From positions 17,609-70,118 of the forward strand of contig JABZIV010000006.1 of NCBI GenBank assembly GCA_015258095.1: a stretch of DNA of 52,510 nt, in the 5' to 3' direction. This stretch comes from Lachnospiraceae bacterium (lineage in GTDB: Bacteria; Bacillota; Clostridia; Lachnospirales; Lachnospiraceae). The notes below the pieces were generated by a model that was given only the letters and a program-made list of their open reading frames with translations, was not told the origin of the DNA and searched no databases. Each line of letters starts with the position of its first letter. Position 1 is the stretch's first letter. The translations under genes and the position numbers were made by a program. Positions 16,573 through 24,884 of this stretch are shown here, one piece after another.

Positions 16573-17523
16573 ATGAAGAAGAAGAATGAAAAGGAAGGCA
16601 TTTTACTGGAGTCCGGAACGAATGAAATTGAAATCATGAAGTTTCGCGTTTTGGGAGAGTTTTACGGAATCAATGTGGCAAAAGTCAAAGAAATCATGAT
16701 GACGGAGAAGATTAAGCCGATGCCGCATTCTCATCCTTCCGTAGAAGGATTTTTTAAGCCGAGACAGCAGCTGATTACCGTAATCAATCTTGCAAACTAT
16801 CTGACCGGAATTACACCGGAGCAGGGAGTAAGAGACCTGTTCATCATCACCCATTTTAACAAGATGATGGTTGCTTTCCGTGTCGATTCTATCGAAGGCA
16901 TCAGCCGTATCTCCTGGCAGAGCATTCAGAAGCCGGACAGAACCCTGGCAAACGGGGCAGAGTCGGTTGCAACGGGAATTGCACAGTGTGATGATCAGTT
17001 GGTTACCATTCTCGATTTCGAGAAGATTGTTGCTGAAATTTCTCCGGAAACCAGTATTAAGATGGAAGAAATTGAGCAGATGGGCGAAAGAGATACGACA
17101 ACAGCACCGATTGTGATTGCAGAGGATTCCGTTCTTTTGCAGAAGATGATCGGAACGGCTTTACAGAAAGCGGGCTTCACGGATCTTAAGATTTTTAACA
17201 ACGGACAGGAAGCTTGGGATTATCTCTCTTCTTTAAAGAATGATCCGGATCTGTACAAGAAGGTCAACCTCTTGATTACGGATATCGAGATGCCGATGAT
17301 GGATGGACACAGACTCACAAAGTTGGTAAAGGACGATATGCGTTTAAAGCGGATCCCGGTTGTGATTTTCTCCTCTCTGATTAACGAGCAGATGAGAGTC
17401 AAAGGAAAAGAAGTAGGTGCAGATGAACAGCTTACAAAGCCGGAAATCGGACATCTTGTGGAAGTTCTGGATACGTTAATCAAGCGTTTCCTGGAGTCCG
17501 ACCACGCCATGATGGTACAGTAA
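16573..17523 (+). CDS. cheV: Chemotaxis coupling protein CheV
   Basis: Fusion of a CheW coupling domain and a receiver domain, which links receptors to CheA and takes part in adaptation. The CheW domain spans about residues 10-160 (ILLESGTNEIEIMKF at the start); the receiver follows from about 185 with acidic residues in IVIAEDS and the phospho-acceptor Asp in LLITDIEMPMMDG. The chosen start MKKKNEKEG has GGGAGAGG upstream and agrees with other CheV N-termini; an earlier ATG at 16522 would add 17 residues with a poorer fit. It is the last gene of the long operon. Confidence 0.93.
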   Translation: MKKKNEKEGILLESGTNEIEIMKFRVLGEFYGINVAKVKEIMMTEKIKPMPHSHPSVEGFFKPRQQLITVINLANYLTGITPEQGVRDLFIITHFNKMMVAFRVDSIEGISRISWQSIQKPDRTLANGAESVATGIAQCDDQLVTILDFEKIVAEISPETSIKMEEIEQMGERDTTTAPIVIAEDSVLLQKMIGTALQKAGFTDLKIFNNGQEAWDYLSSLKNDPDLYKKVNLLITDIEMPMMDGHRLTKLVKDDMRLKRIPVVIFSSLINEQMRVKGKEVGADEQLTKPEIGHLVEVLDTLIKRFLESDHAMMVQ

Positions 17524-17542
17524 TTTTTTGAAAATAAAGACA

Positions 17543-17585
17543 GGGATGGTGAGAAAGCAAGAAAAGATTTCCACTGTCCCTTTTT
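17543..17585 (+). terminator. Terminator closing the flagellar operon after cheV
   Basis: Bases 17543-17556 pair with 17568-17580 in a 13-bp stem with one bulged A and two G-U pairs, followed by TTTTT and more T-rich sequence. It ends the flgE-cheV unit and isolates the next three genes. Confidence 0.85.
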
Positions 17586-17656
17586 CTTTTATCAGAGGAT
17601 TAATGCGGGAAGAAACGATTTTCAGACATCCGAAGGAAGAACATTAAGGATATTTA

Positions 17657-17665
17657 TGCTATGAT
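17657..17665 (+). promoter_or_regulatory. Candidate extended -10 promoter for the parA operon
   Basis: TGC-TATGAT (17657-17665) has the extended -10 form. No good -35 is visible. A nearer TATAAT (17698-17703) overlaps the ribosome site GAGGAGG and would give a message without it, so I prefer this upstream one. Confidence 0.35.
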
Positions 17666-17716
17666 GAAAATTCCTAGCATATTTTTTATCTTTTAGGTAT
17701 AATGAGGAGGTAAAAA

Positions 17717-18784
17717 ATGAAAAAGAGCGGCTTAGCTGTTTTTTTAAGCCTGTGTTTTATCGCAGGGCTGTTTTTTACGAAAAAAGGGTATGCGGACAAT
17801 TTCTCGGGAGATTGGGAGAAGAAAGATAAGGACTGGTATTTCTTCTTGGGACCGAATCACCCGTTGGAAGACGAGTGGTTGGACTATAACGGTGCCAGCT
17901 ATTTCATCGGAAAAGGGGGGAAGATGGTAACCGGGCGTTACCTTGATCCCGATGATAAGGCGGAGTATTTTTTCGATGACGATGGCAGACTTCTGGTGGA
18001 TGCCTTCAGTAAAGACGGCACGCTCTATATCGGAAAGAATGGTAAAGAACTCCGTTATTTCAACGACTACCGTGCGTTTCTTCGTACGGAACTTACCTCT
18101 CTGAAGCAGAAGGACTTCGGAAAGAAGACGGAGGTAGCGAGTGGAGGAGCGGAGAGTACGGCGACTTCCCTCGAAGGGAAAGTGATTCATCCGGAAGCGT
18201 ATGCTCTTTTGGATATCAACGGGGATGGCTACAAGGACATCCTTCTTTTGAAGGATAAGGTAGGAGAGGAGACGAAGCTTTCTCCGAATGTTCTTGCAGT
18301 GATTTTGTATAAAGAGGAGATGCACGTAACTCGAGAGAGTAGAGAAGAAGAGAAAAACAAGACAGAGAATGAGAAAATTCCCATTAAGGAAAGAAGCCTG
18401 ACGCCCCTTCTGGAAGCGGAAGCGGACGGTTCTTACAACTTTGTGGTTCGGCGGGACAATCTGACCGGAGAGCCGGCTTTCCTCCGAAACAATTGGGGCG
18501 GCGGAGACTATGCCGTGTTCCAGTACAAGAAGAATGAAGGTCTGACCTCTCCGTATTCCATCACGGTGAAGAGAGATGCCTTAGGGAGTGCACAGTATTA
18601 TTCCTTTGCGGATGAAGTGGACTTTACAGACTATCAGTCTGTCTTGCAGACGATTCAAAACCGATTTGGAGAACCCTATCCTATAAAGTCTTATAATCTC
18701 GATGAAGACGGTTTAAGGGAAGGACTGAAAGATTTTACCCGGGACGAACTCTCTTTCTTTGCATCACAGGAATTTAACAACTAA
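17717..18784 (+). CDS. Secreted protein with wall-binding-like repeats and a calcium-loop-like motif
   Basis: Exported protein of 355 residues. Residues 1-26 form a signal peptide (KKS, then a hydrophobic run, ending near YADNF). Residues about 30-115 hold aromatic/Gly-rich units (DKDWYFFLGPN, YNGASYFIGKGGKMVTGRY, YFFDDDGRLLVDAF, GTLYIGKNGKELRYF) that resemble choline-binding/cell-wall-binding repeats. At about 168-178, DINGDGYKDILLL resembles a calcium loop of EF-hand/FG-GAP type. The rest is charged. It is not a known flagellar gene. Its gene is 27 bases ahead of parA with no terminator between, so the three genes look co-transcribed. Confidence 0.75.
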   Translation: MKKSGLAVFLSLCFIAGLFFTKKGYADNFSGDWEKKDKDWYFFLGPNHPLEDEWLDYNGASYFIGKGGKMVTGRYLDPDDKAEYFFDDDGRLLVDAFSKDGTLYIGKNGKELRYFNDYRAFLRTELTSLKQKDFGKKTEVASGGAESTATSLEGKVIHPEAYALLDINGDGYKDILLLKDKVGEETKLSPNVLAVILYKEEMHVTRESREEEKNKTENEKIPIKERSLTPLLEAEADGSYNFVVRRDNLTGEPAFLRNNWGGGDYAVFQYKKNEGLTSPYSITVKRDALGSAQYYSFADEVDFTDYQSVLQTIQNRFGEPYPIKSYNLDEDGLREGLKDFTRDELSFFASQEFNN

Positions 18785-18811
18785 AGTTGTTTTGTAAATA
18801 GGAGGTTCACT

Positions 18812-19621
18812 TTGTCAATCATTATTACTGTATCCAATCAGAAGGGCGGTGTCGGAAAGACGACGACTTCAGCGGCTATTTGTGCAGGACTGGCCGATCG
18901 CGGAGCGAAGGTGCTCGGCATCGATCTTGACCCCCAGGGCAATCTGGGATTTTGTATGGGATTGGAAGGCAGTAATCCGACGACGATTCTGGATGCATTG
19001 CAGGGCAATGTCAAAGTACAGCAGGCGATTCGTCGGCTCCCGAAGGCGGACATCCTTCCTTCCGACATTTCTCTTTCCACTACGGGTCTGGAGAAGCTTG
19101 CCCCGGGTCGAAGAGAGGTGGCGCTGAAAGAGATGCTTGCCCCCGTGATGGAGTACTATGATTATATGGTGATTGATACCCCTCCCGCGTTGAACCTTTT
19201 AACGGTCAACGCTTACGCCGTATCGAACTTTTTGATTATTCCGATGTCTTCGGATATACTGTCCTTAGTAGGACTTTCCCAGCTCAGAGAAACCATTGAT
19301 TCCGTAAAACAGGGATTGAACAAGAATCTGAAAGTACTGGGAATCCTCTTAAATAAATATGACAAGAGAACCACTCTGGCGAGAGACGTGAAGGAGATGG
19401 CGGAAGGACTCGCAGAACAGATTTCCACCAAGGTCTTTCAAACGAAAATCAGACAGGGTGTGGCAATTGCGGAAGCGCCGGCACATGGAGAGGATATTTT
19501 CTCCTACAACAAGCGTTCTCCGGCAGTAAAGGATTACGAGAGCTTTATTGAAGAAATTGCTGAGGATATTCATTTGAAAGAGGTGATTGGATATGGCGAA
19601 GAAGACGACGAAATCAAATAA
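18812..19621 (+). CDS. ParA/Soj-family ATPase
   Basis: Deviant Walker ATPase of 269 residues. The P-loop is KGGVGKTT (residues 11-18) with the signature lysine K11, and the next motif is DLDPQGNLG (from D38), which places it with Soj/ParA rather than with FlhG/MinD. The third motif is VIDTPPALN. It starts with TTG behind GGAGGT. No parB or parS-like site is near, so this is an orphan ParA. Orphan ParA proteins position cargo such as chemoreceptor arrays (ParC of Vibrio, PpfA of Rhodobacter) or other complexes. The next gene overlaps its 3' end and is its likely partner. Confidence 0.92.
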   Translation: MSIIITVSNQKGGVGKTTTSAAICAGLADRGAKVLGIDLDPQGNLGFCMGLEGSNPTTILDALQGNVKVQQAIRRLPKADILPSDISLSTTGLEKLAPGRREVALKEMLAPVMEYYDYMVIDTPPALNLLTVNAYAVSNFLIIPMSSDILSLVGLSQLRETIDSVKQGLNKNLKVLGILLNKYDKRTTLARDVKEMAEGLAEQISTKVFQTKIRQGVAIAEAPAHGEDIFSYNKRSPAVKDYESFIEEIAEDIHLKEVIGYGEEDDEIK

Positions 19622-20426
19622 AACATCTCATGTGATGAATTTACTTACCTCCGCGCCGGTAACTGAAGAAGTAGAGGGTGTGGATGGCGTAGAGGAGAAG
19701 CCGACATCCGGTCGAAAGAAGAGTGCAAAGGGTGAAATTGACGAAGCAATGCTGTCCGAGTTTCATGAGGCTGCGGAAAAGACGAAGAAGGCTGCGGAGC
19801 ATTTTGACGGCGCAGTCAGTAACTTCAAGACCGCAGTAGATAACTTCGACAGTATCGAACAGAACAAGACCCAGGAAGCGGAAGAGAAAGCCGAGGCGGA
19901 GAAGGAGAGTTCGAAAGAAGAACGGATCAATGTGGTTCAGGATGAGCTTTCCGTTCCTCCCCATAAGAAGAGTAAGGTGACGGTCATCGACGAATCTTCG
20001 GAGAATGACAAGATTACGAATGAAATCCAGTTGAATCTGGAGAAGAAACTCATGGCGGATTATGATGAGCCTGAACCGGAGTTTCACATTGTAAACGTCA
20101 TGGCGGACATCTTGAAGACAAAAGACGTACGGGGACTCATGCAGAAGTATGGCGGATGCACTTGTGATAAGTGCGTGGCGGATGTTACCGCACTCTCTCT
20201 GACAAGACTTCCGGCGAAGTATGTTGTTCTGGATAAAGACAAGACTTCTCCCATGATCGGTTTTTATCGGAGTAAGTTCCATTCGGATATCTTCGTTGCC
20301 ATGTTGAAAGCGGTTTTGGAAGTAAAGGAACATCCGCACCATGATCCGAACCGGGGAAAGGATACCACGAAGTTTGATGCGGAGGAAAGAAAGAACCTGA
20401 AAGCGGGAAACATCAGTATTGCCTGA
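19593..20426 (+). CDS. Coiled-coil protein with C-terminal ComFB-like domain, probable ParA partner
   Basis: Protein of 277 residues from the ATG at 19593 (AGAGGTG 7 bases ahead; an in-frame TTG two codons earlier is less likely). It begins with a basic stretch (MAKKTTKSNKTSHVMNLL), like the short basic N-termini by which ParB-type partners stimulate ParA. Residues about 48-115 are charged and look coiled-coil. From about 164 to 250 there is a ComFB-like domain with YGGCTCDKCVADVTALSLT and LPAKYVV; the Cys residues (189, 191, 194) form CxCxxC. ComFB-family proteins have recently been linked to cyclic dinucleotide binding and motility control. It overlaps parA by 29 bases. Confidence 0.75.
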   Translation: MAKKTTKSNKTSHVMNLLTSAPVTEEVEGVDGVEEKPTSGRKKSAKGEIDEAMLSEFHEAAEKTKKAAEHFDGAVSNFKTAVDNFDSIEQNKTQEAEEKAEAEKESSKEERINVVQDELSVPPHKKSKVTVIDESSENDKITNEIQLNLEKKLMADYDEPEPEFHIVNVMADILKTKDVRGLMQKYGGCTCDKCVADVTALSLTRLPAKYVVLDKDKTSPMIGFYRSKFHSDIFVAMLKAVLEVKEHPHHDPNRGKDTTKFDAEERKNLKAGNISIA

Positions 20427-20458
20427 GCGGGCATTTCTTTAGAAAAAGGGAAACAATA

Positions 20459-20490
20459 AAGGAGGAGGACGAGTGTTCTCCTTCTTTTCT
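20459..20490 (+). terminator. Probable terminator after the ComFB-like gene
   Basis: AAGGAG (20459-20464) pairs with CTCCTT (20478-20483), followed by a T-rich CTTTTCT. The stem is short (6 bp) but well placed. It ends exactly where the sigma-28-like promoter of fliD begins. Confidence 0.5.
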
Positions 20491-20517
20491 TATATAGAAG
20501 AGAAAAGCTGCCGATAA
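20491..20517 (+). promoter_or_regulatory. Sigma-28 promoter for fliD
   Basis: TATA (20491-20494), 15 bases, GCCGATAA (20510-20517). The -10 part is a perfect match to the known sigma-28 consensus. The leader to fliD is about 120 nt. This is the best of the three such sites. Confidence 0.72.
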
Positions 20518-20647
20518 TCCTCTAAGAAGTTAGCAGAAAGAATGGGTATAGGAAGGGAGTCCGACATTCTTTAAGGCTTCTCGATTAGAAATCATAACGG
20601 GTCCATCACACTACCGTGGATTTCGTTAAAGAGAGGAAGGATGAATC

Positions 20648-23191
20648 ATGGCAGGTTTATCAACAAGTGCTACTAGTGGACTCGGCAATACCGCTCTGAG
20701 AGGATTCGGCGGAATGGCTTCGGGTCTCGATAGAGATTCGTTGATTGAGCAGATGACGAAAGGCACCCAGACCAAGCTGACAAAAGCTAGACAGGAAAGC
20801 ACAGAAATCGAATGGAAGCGAGATGCTTTTCGTGAGCTCTCGGACAAAGCGATAGATTTTCAAGATAATTTTCTATCCTTTGCAGCTCCGGATTCGGTAA
20901 AGAATGACGAGCTGTATGCTTCGAATGTAGTAGATGTACAAGGGGATCAACAGGCGGCAAAGTATATCACGGCAAGCGGCGCTTCCGATATGACCAAGAA
21001 TCTGAAGATTACCGCCGTTACAAAGCTTGCAACCGCAGAGTCCGTCGTTTCGGATGTGAAGGGCAGTGTTACTGCGATTAAGAGCGGTATAACAGCCGAT
21101 GCACTGGCAGGACTGAAGACGGTAAAGACCAGCAATCTCGTTGGAAAGACTTTGAATTTCGGAAATTACACGACAACGGGCAGCTTCAATGAGAAGGCAA
21201 GCTTCACTTTCCCGGCGTCCTATAAGGATGATAGCGGAAATACCGTGGAGATTGACTACACGGGAGACAAGCAGCAATTGGTTGACGCACTGAACAAGGC
21301 GGCAAAGCAGAATAATGTGAAGCTGGGCGACAATGTAGACTTGAAGTTCAAGTATAATGCGGGAACCACAGCGGGAGAAGACTTCATCAGTATCGAAGGA
21401 AGTTCCGGCTATGTGATTAAGAGAGACTCTTCCGCTTTAGATGCCCTGGGATATAAGGCAGGTGCTCCGGGAAGTACACCGACCGGCACAGGAAGCGCGT
21501 CTTACGGTCTGACGCTGGATAATTTCAATGCCGGTACCGCTGCAGAGCATAAGTTTTCGAAGGACTCTGTAAAGGAAAGCGGATTTATGGAGTATTTGCA
21601 GGATCGGAAGCTTACGGTTTCCTTTGGCGGAGCAAGCAAAGAAGTCAGTGTCCTTACGGAAGCGCAGAAGCAGAGCATTGAAAGCACTTACACCGCAACG
21701 GATTCTGCTACAAATCAGCAGAGACTCGATGCTGTAAGAGACGCTATGCAGAAGAACATCGATAAGGAGTTCGGTACAGGAAAGATCAAGGTAGACAGCT
21801 CCACCGGTGCTCTCACTTTCAACAGTGCGGATGGAAAGAGTACCCTCACAGTCAGCTCTTCCGATAAGATTGTCAGAGACAATCTGGGCCTTGAGAAAGG
21901 GGCTTCCAACCGTGTATCTCTGGAAAGCTCGATTATGAGCAGCCTGGATAAGCTTGGTCTGGATTCCTTCGCCGGAAATAAGGCCGGTCTGGATACGGCT
22001 CTTTCCCATCTCACCATCAACGGAAAAGAGATTAAAGGATTAAACTCCGATTCTACGGTTTCGGATATCCTGAAGAAAATTAATGATGCCGACGCAGGAG
22101 TGAAGGCGTCCTATATGCAGGGGTCCGGAAGATTCGTTCTGGTTTCTTCAGAGACCGGTTCCGGAAGAAGCATTGATTTGGGAGACGCAAGCGACCCGAA
22201 CAATGTGGCAAGCAAGATTTTCGGGGCAACTGCCGGCGGTGGCGGACAGATTAACCACGGCCAGGATGCGGAGATTGTTTACAACTATGGAAACGGAATC
22301 AACGAAGTACTGACCTCTTCTTCCAATACCTTTAACATTGACGGTATGACCATTACCGCGAGCGGAAAGTTTGGTGTCGAACTGGATGCCAGCGGAGAAG
22401 CGGTTAAGAAGGCGGATGGCAGTTATAACTTCGACAGCTCAAAGACGGTAAGCTTTACTTCCAAGGCAAATGTAGATAAGGCTACTGCAAGCATGAAGAA
22501 GTTTGTAGAGAAGTTCAATGACCTTGTTTCCGATGTTTACACGAATGTAAAGACGAGAAGAAGTAAGGGATATGATCCTTTAACGGAAGAGCAGAAGAAG
22601 CAGATGAGCCAGACCTCTATTGAGAACTGGGAAAAGAAAGCCAAAGAGGGTATCCTCTATGGCGAGACTTCTGTTCGGAATTTCAGTGATTCCTTGAGCC
22701 AGGTGATGACGAAAGCCCTTGTGGATTTAAACAAGGCAGGCTTAAAGTATGAAGATATGGAGAAGATCGGTCTTAGTATGTCTTCCGATGTCCATGATGG
22801 CGGAAAGCTGAACTTTGATGAAGAGAAGTTCAAGAAAGCCATGCAGACAGAACCGGAAAAGGTACAGAAGATTATGACCGGACACAACGGATCGAAGGGC
22901 TTTGCGAAGATTGTAGAAGACAGCATTACGCCTTATGCAACGCGCTATGCTTCGAGAAACGGCGGATCGTACGGAGAGCTGATCAAAGAGGGCGGTTCCA
23001 ATAAGGTGACGCTGACCAATACTTCGACGACAGTGTATAAGGATTTGAAGGATAACAACGAGAAGATTGAGAAGTTGAAGGCACTGCTCAGTTCCGAGCA
23101 GGACCGTTACTTAAAGCAGTTCTCTCAGCTCGAGAAGTTAATCAATAAGATGAATACACAGTCTTCTTACCTTAGCGGAATCAGCGGTTAA
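20648..23191 (+). CDS. fliD: Flagellar filament cap protein FliD, enlarged
   Basis: Cap protein at the filament tip that guides flagellin folding. The N-terminal domain starts FGGMASGLDRDSLIEQMTKG (from about residue 21), and the C-terminal domain has the helix pair ASMKKFVEKFNDLVSDVYTNV and a final coiled coil with SSEQDRYLKQFSQLEKLINKMN. At 847 residues it is far longer than the usual 450-550; the extra length is in the exposed middle (residues about 150-560), rich in Ser, Thr, Gly and Lys, and probably surface-variable. It has its own sigma-28 promoter and a terminator just after, so it is a single-gene unit. fliS is not next to it. Confidence 0.92.
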   Translation: MAGLSTSATSGLGNTALRGFGGMASGLDRDSLIEQMTKGTQTKLTKARQESTEIEWKRDAFRELSDKAIDFQDNFLSFAAPDSVKNDELYASNVVDVQGDQQAAKYITASGASDMTKNLKITAVTKLATAESVVSDVKGSVTAIKSGITADALAGLKTVKTSNLVGKTLNFGNYTTTGSFNEKASFTFPASYKDDSGNTVEIDYTGDKQQLVDALNKAAKQNNVKLGDNVDLKFKYNAGTTAGEDFISIEGSSGYVIKRDSSALDALGYKAGAPGSTPTGTGSASYGLTLDNFNAGTAAEHKFSKDSVKESGFMEYLQDRKLTVSFGGASKEVSVLTEAQKQSIESTYTATDSATNQQRLDAVRDAMQKNIDKEFGTGKIKVDSSTGALTFNSADGKSTLTVSSSDKIVRDNLGLEKGASNRVSLESSIMSSLDKLGLDSFAGNKAGLDTALSHLTINGKEIKGLNSDSTVSDILKKINDADAGVKASYMQGSGRFVLVSSETGSGRSIDLGDASDPNNVASKIFGATAGGGGQINHGQDAEIVYNYGNGINEVLTSSSNTFNIDGMTITASGKFGVELDASGEAVKKADGSYNFDSSKTVSFTSKANVDKATASMKKFVEKFNDLVSDVYTNVKTRRSKGYDPLTEEQKKQMSQTSIENWEKKAKEGILYGETSVRNFSDSLSQVMTKALVDLNKAGLKYEDMEKIGLSMSSDVHDGGKLNFDEEKFKKAMQTEPEKVQKIMTGHNGSKGFAKIVEDSITPYATRYASRNGGSYGELIKEGGSNKVTLTNTSTTVYKDLKDNNEKIEKLKALLSSEQDRYLKQFSQLEKLINKMNTQSSYLSGISG

Positions 23192-23210
23192 GAGAGACGG
23201 AAAAAGGATT

Positions 23211-23253
23211 AAAAAAAGAAGTTTCCCGTTTTACGGGAGGCTTCTTTTTTTTA
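23211..23253 (+). terminator. Terminator after fliD
   Basis: A-rich AAAAAAAGAAG (23211-23221) pairs with CTTCTTTTTTTT (23241-23252) around an inner CCCGT/ACGGG stem. The T run is eight long, and the A run before it could also let it work on the other strand. Confidence 0.9.
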
Positions 23254-23447
23254 TGCAATGCGATAAATTCCTTTACAAATTGCCTTTTTCTATATTAAAG
23301 TATCTTCCTGTTCGGGAAAAAACCGAATGGAAAGTGCCGGAAGAGCGCGAGACTAGAGAAAAGCGTGAGAGAGTAAGGAACAGAGTAGGAAGTAGAGTAA
23401 ATCTGTACTGCAAGTACAGGAGAGTTTAAGAAGAGTAAGGAGGGAAT

Positions 23448-24692
23448 ATGGGAGAAAACAATAAAACAGAAAAAAAGAAAGGAAAGCCGTCGCTTGCCAT
23501 GCAGATTTTCCTGGCTTTGGTTTTAGCCATCATTTGTGGACTTTTATTGCAGAATCATAGCGAATTTGCGGAGCATTATATCAAGCCGTTCGGCACCATT
23601 TTCTTAAATCTGGTGAAGTTTATCGTTGTGCCTGTCGTGCTTTTTTCCATCATGTGCGGCATTATTTCGATGCAGGATATCCGGAAGGTCGGTTCTGTGG
23701 GAATCAAGACGGTGGCGTTCTATCTTTGTACCACTGCTTTCGCAGTCTCTATCGGACTGTTTTTCGGAAGCCTTTTCCGCAGATTTTTTCCGGTGATTGC
23801 CACCACGAATTTAAGCTATGAAGTGAAGGGCGGAATGTCCATTATGGACACGATTGTGAATATCTTCCCGTCCAACTTTGTGCAACCGATGGTGGAGGCA
23901 AATATGCTTCAGGTCATTGTGATGGCCATCATCCTCGGTTTTGCCATCATTCTGGTAGAGGAGAAAAACACACGGATTATTGCCGCATTCAACGACTTTA
24001 ACGACATTTTCATGAAGTGTATGGAGATGGTTTTAAGCCTCTCCCCGATAGGGGTGTTCTGTCTTCTTTGCCCGGTCATTGCGGCGAACGGACCGAAAAT
24101 CCTCGGTTCTCTTGCAACGGTTCTTCTTGCAGCATATATCGGCTACTTTGTGCACGCAGTTTTCGTGTATTCCGGTACGGTGCGGATCCTGGGCGGCCTT
24201 TCCCCGATAAAGTTCTTTAAAGGAATGATGCCGGCAATTATGTTTGCCTTCTCCTCCGCGTCCTCTGTGGGAACCCTTCCCATCAATATGGAATGTACGG
24301 AAAAGCTCGGTGCCAAGAGAGAGATTACTTCTTTTGTTTTGCCGCTTGGCGCAACCATCAACATGGACGGTACGGCAATCTACCAGGGAATTTGTGCGAT
24401 TTTCATTGCTTCCTGCTATGGCATTCAGCTGACCTTTTCGCAGATGCTGGAAATCATTCTGACGGCAACCCTCGCATCCATCGGTACGGCAGGAGTGCCC
24501 GGTGCAGGTATGATTATGCTTGCGATGGTGCTGACTTCCGTAGGACTTCCGGTAGACGGTATTGCCTTAGTTGCCGGTGTCGATCGTATCTTTGATATGG
24601 GACGTACGACGGTGAATATTACAGGAGATGCAGCCTGCGCTATGGTCGTATCCCATCTGGAAGATAAGAAGGCGGAAAAGGCACAAAAATAG
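23448..24692 (+). CDS. Dicarboxylate/amino acid:cation symporter (DAACS family)
   Basis: Sodium- or proton-coupled uptake carrier for glutamate, aspartate or C4-dicarboxylates, with eight membrane helices and two re-entrant loops over 414 residues. Family motifs are clear: FSSASSVGTLP (first hairpin), LGATINMDGTAIYQ (helix 7), AGVPGAG (second hairpin) and DRIFDMGRTTVNITGDA (helix 8), which holds the Asp/Asn residues that touch substrate and cation. It is preceded by a 256-base gap with two small hairpins (23311-23327 and 23403-23419) and followed by its own terminator, so it is an independent unit placed between fliD and fliS. Substrate cannot be set from the sequence. Confidence 0.92.
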   Translation: MGENNKTEKKKGKPSLAMQIFLALVLAIICGLLLQNHSEFAEHYIKPFGTIFLNLVKFIVVPVVLFSIMCGIISMQDIRKVGSVGIKTVAFYLCTTAFAVSIGLFFGSLFRRFFPVIATTNLSYEVKGGMSIMDTIVNIFPSNFVQPMVEANMLQVIVMAIILGFAIILVEEKNTRIIAAFNDFNDIFMKCMEMVLSLSPIGVFCLLCPVIAANGPKILGSLATVLLAAYIGYFVHAVFVYSGTVRILGGLSPIKFFKGMMPAIMFAFSSASSVGTLPINMECTEKLGAKREITSFVLPLGATINMDGTAIYQGICAIFIASCYGIQLTFSQMLEIILTATLASIGTAGVPGAGMIMLAMVLTSVGLPVDGIALVAGVDRIFDMGRTTVNITGDAACAMVVSHLEDKKAEKAQK

Positions 24693-24710
24693 AATAGAAG
24701 TCATAGCATT

Positions 24711-24756
24711 CCCATTTTCCGGACGGTTTTCCTGAAGGAAAGTGGGGATTTTTTTT
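24711..24756 (+). terminator. Terminator after the symporter gene
   Basis: CCCATTTTCC (24711-24720) pairs with GGAAAGTGGG (24737-24746), a 10-bp stem with one G-U pair, and eight T follow soon after. It is a strong intrinsic terminator. Confidence 0.9.
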
Positions 24757-24815
24757 GCAATTTATTTTATAAAATAGGAGAAACACGACGATGTACTCTA
24801 AGAGATAAATCGGGA

Positions 24816-24867
24816 GACACGTAAGACGGGCGCATACAGAAAGATTTCGGCGCCGGTGTCCTTTTTT
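24816..24867 (+). terminator. Terminator-like hairpin in the fliS leader
   Basis: Outer arms GACAC (24816-24820) and GTGTC (24856-24860) and inner arms GGCGC (24829-24833) and GCGCC (24850-24854) are followed by CTTTTTT. It lies between the symporter terminator and fliS, with only 17 bases left before the gene. It may act as an attenuator of fliS. Confidence 0.5.
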
Positions 24868-24884
24868 CGAATATAGGAGAAGAT

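Noticed and set aside
17698..17703. Perfect TATAAT just before the secreted repeat gene
   Set aside because: It directly abuts the ribosome site, so a transcript from it would lack that site; the upstream extended -10 is more likely.
18812..19621. FlhG (flagellar number regulator)
   Set aside because: The DLDPQGN motif and overall pattern are of Soj/ParA type, there is no flhF beside it, and it lacks the FlhG N-terminal activator region.
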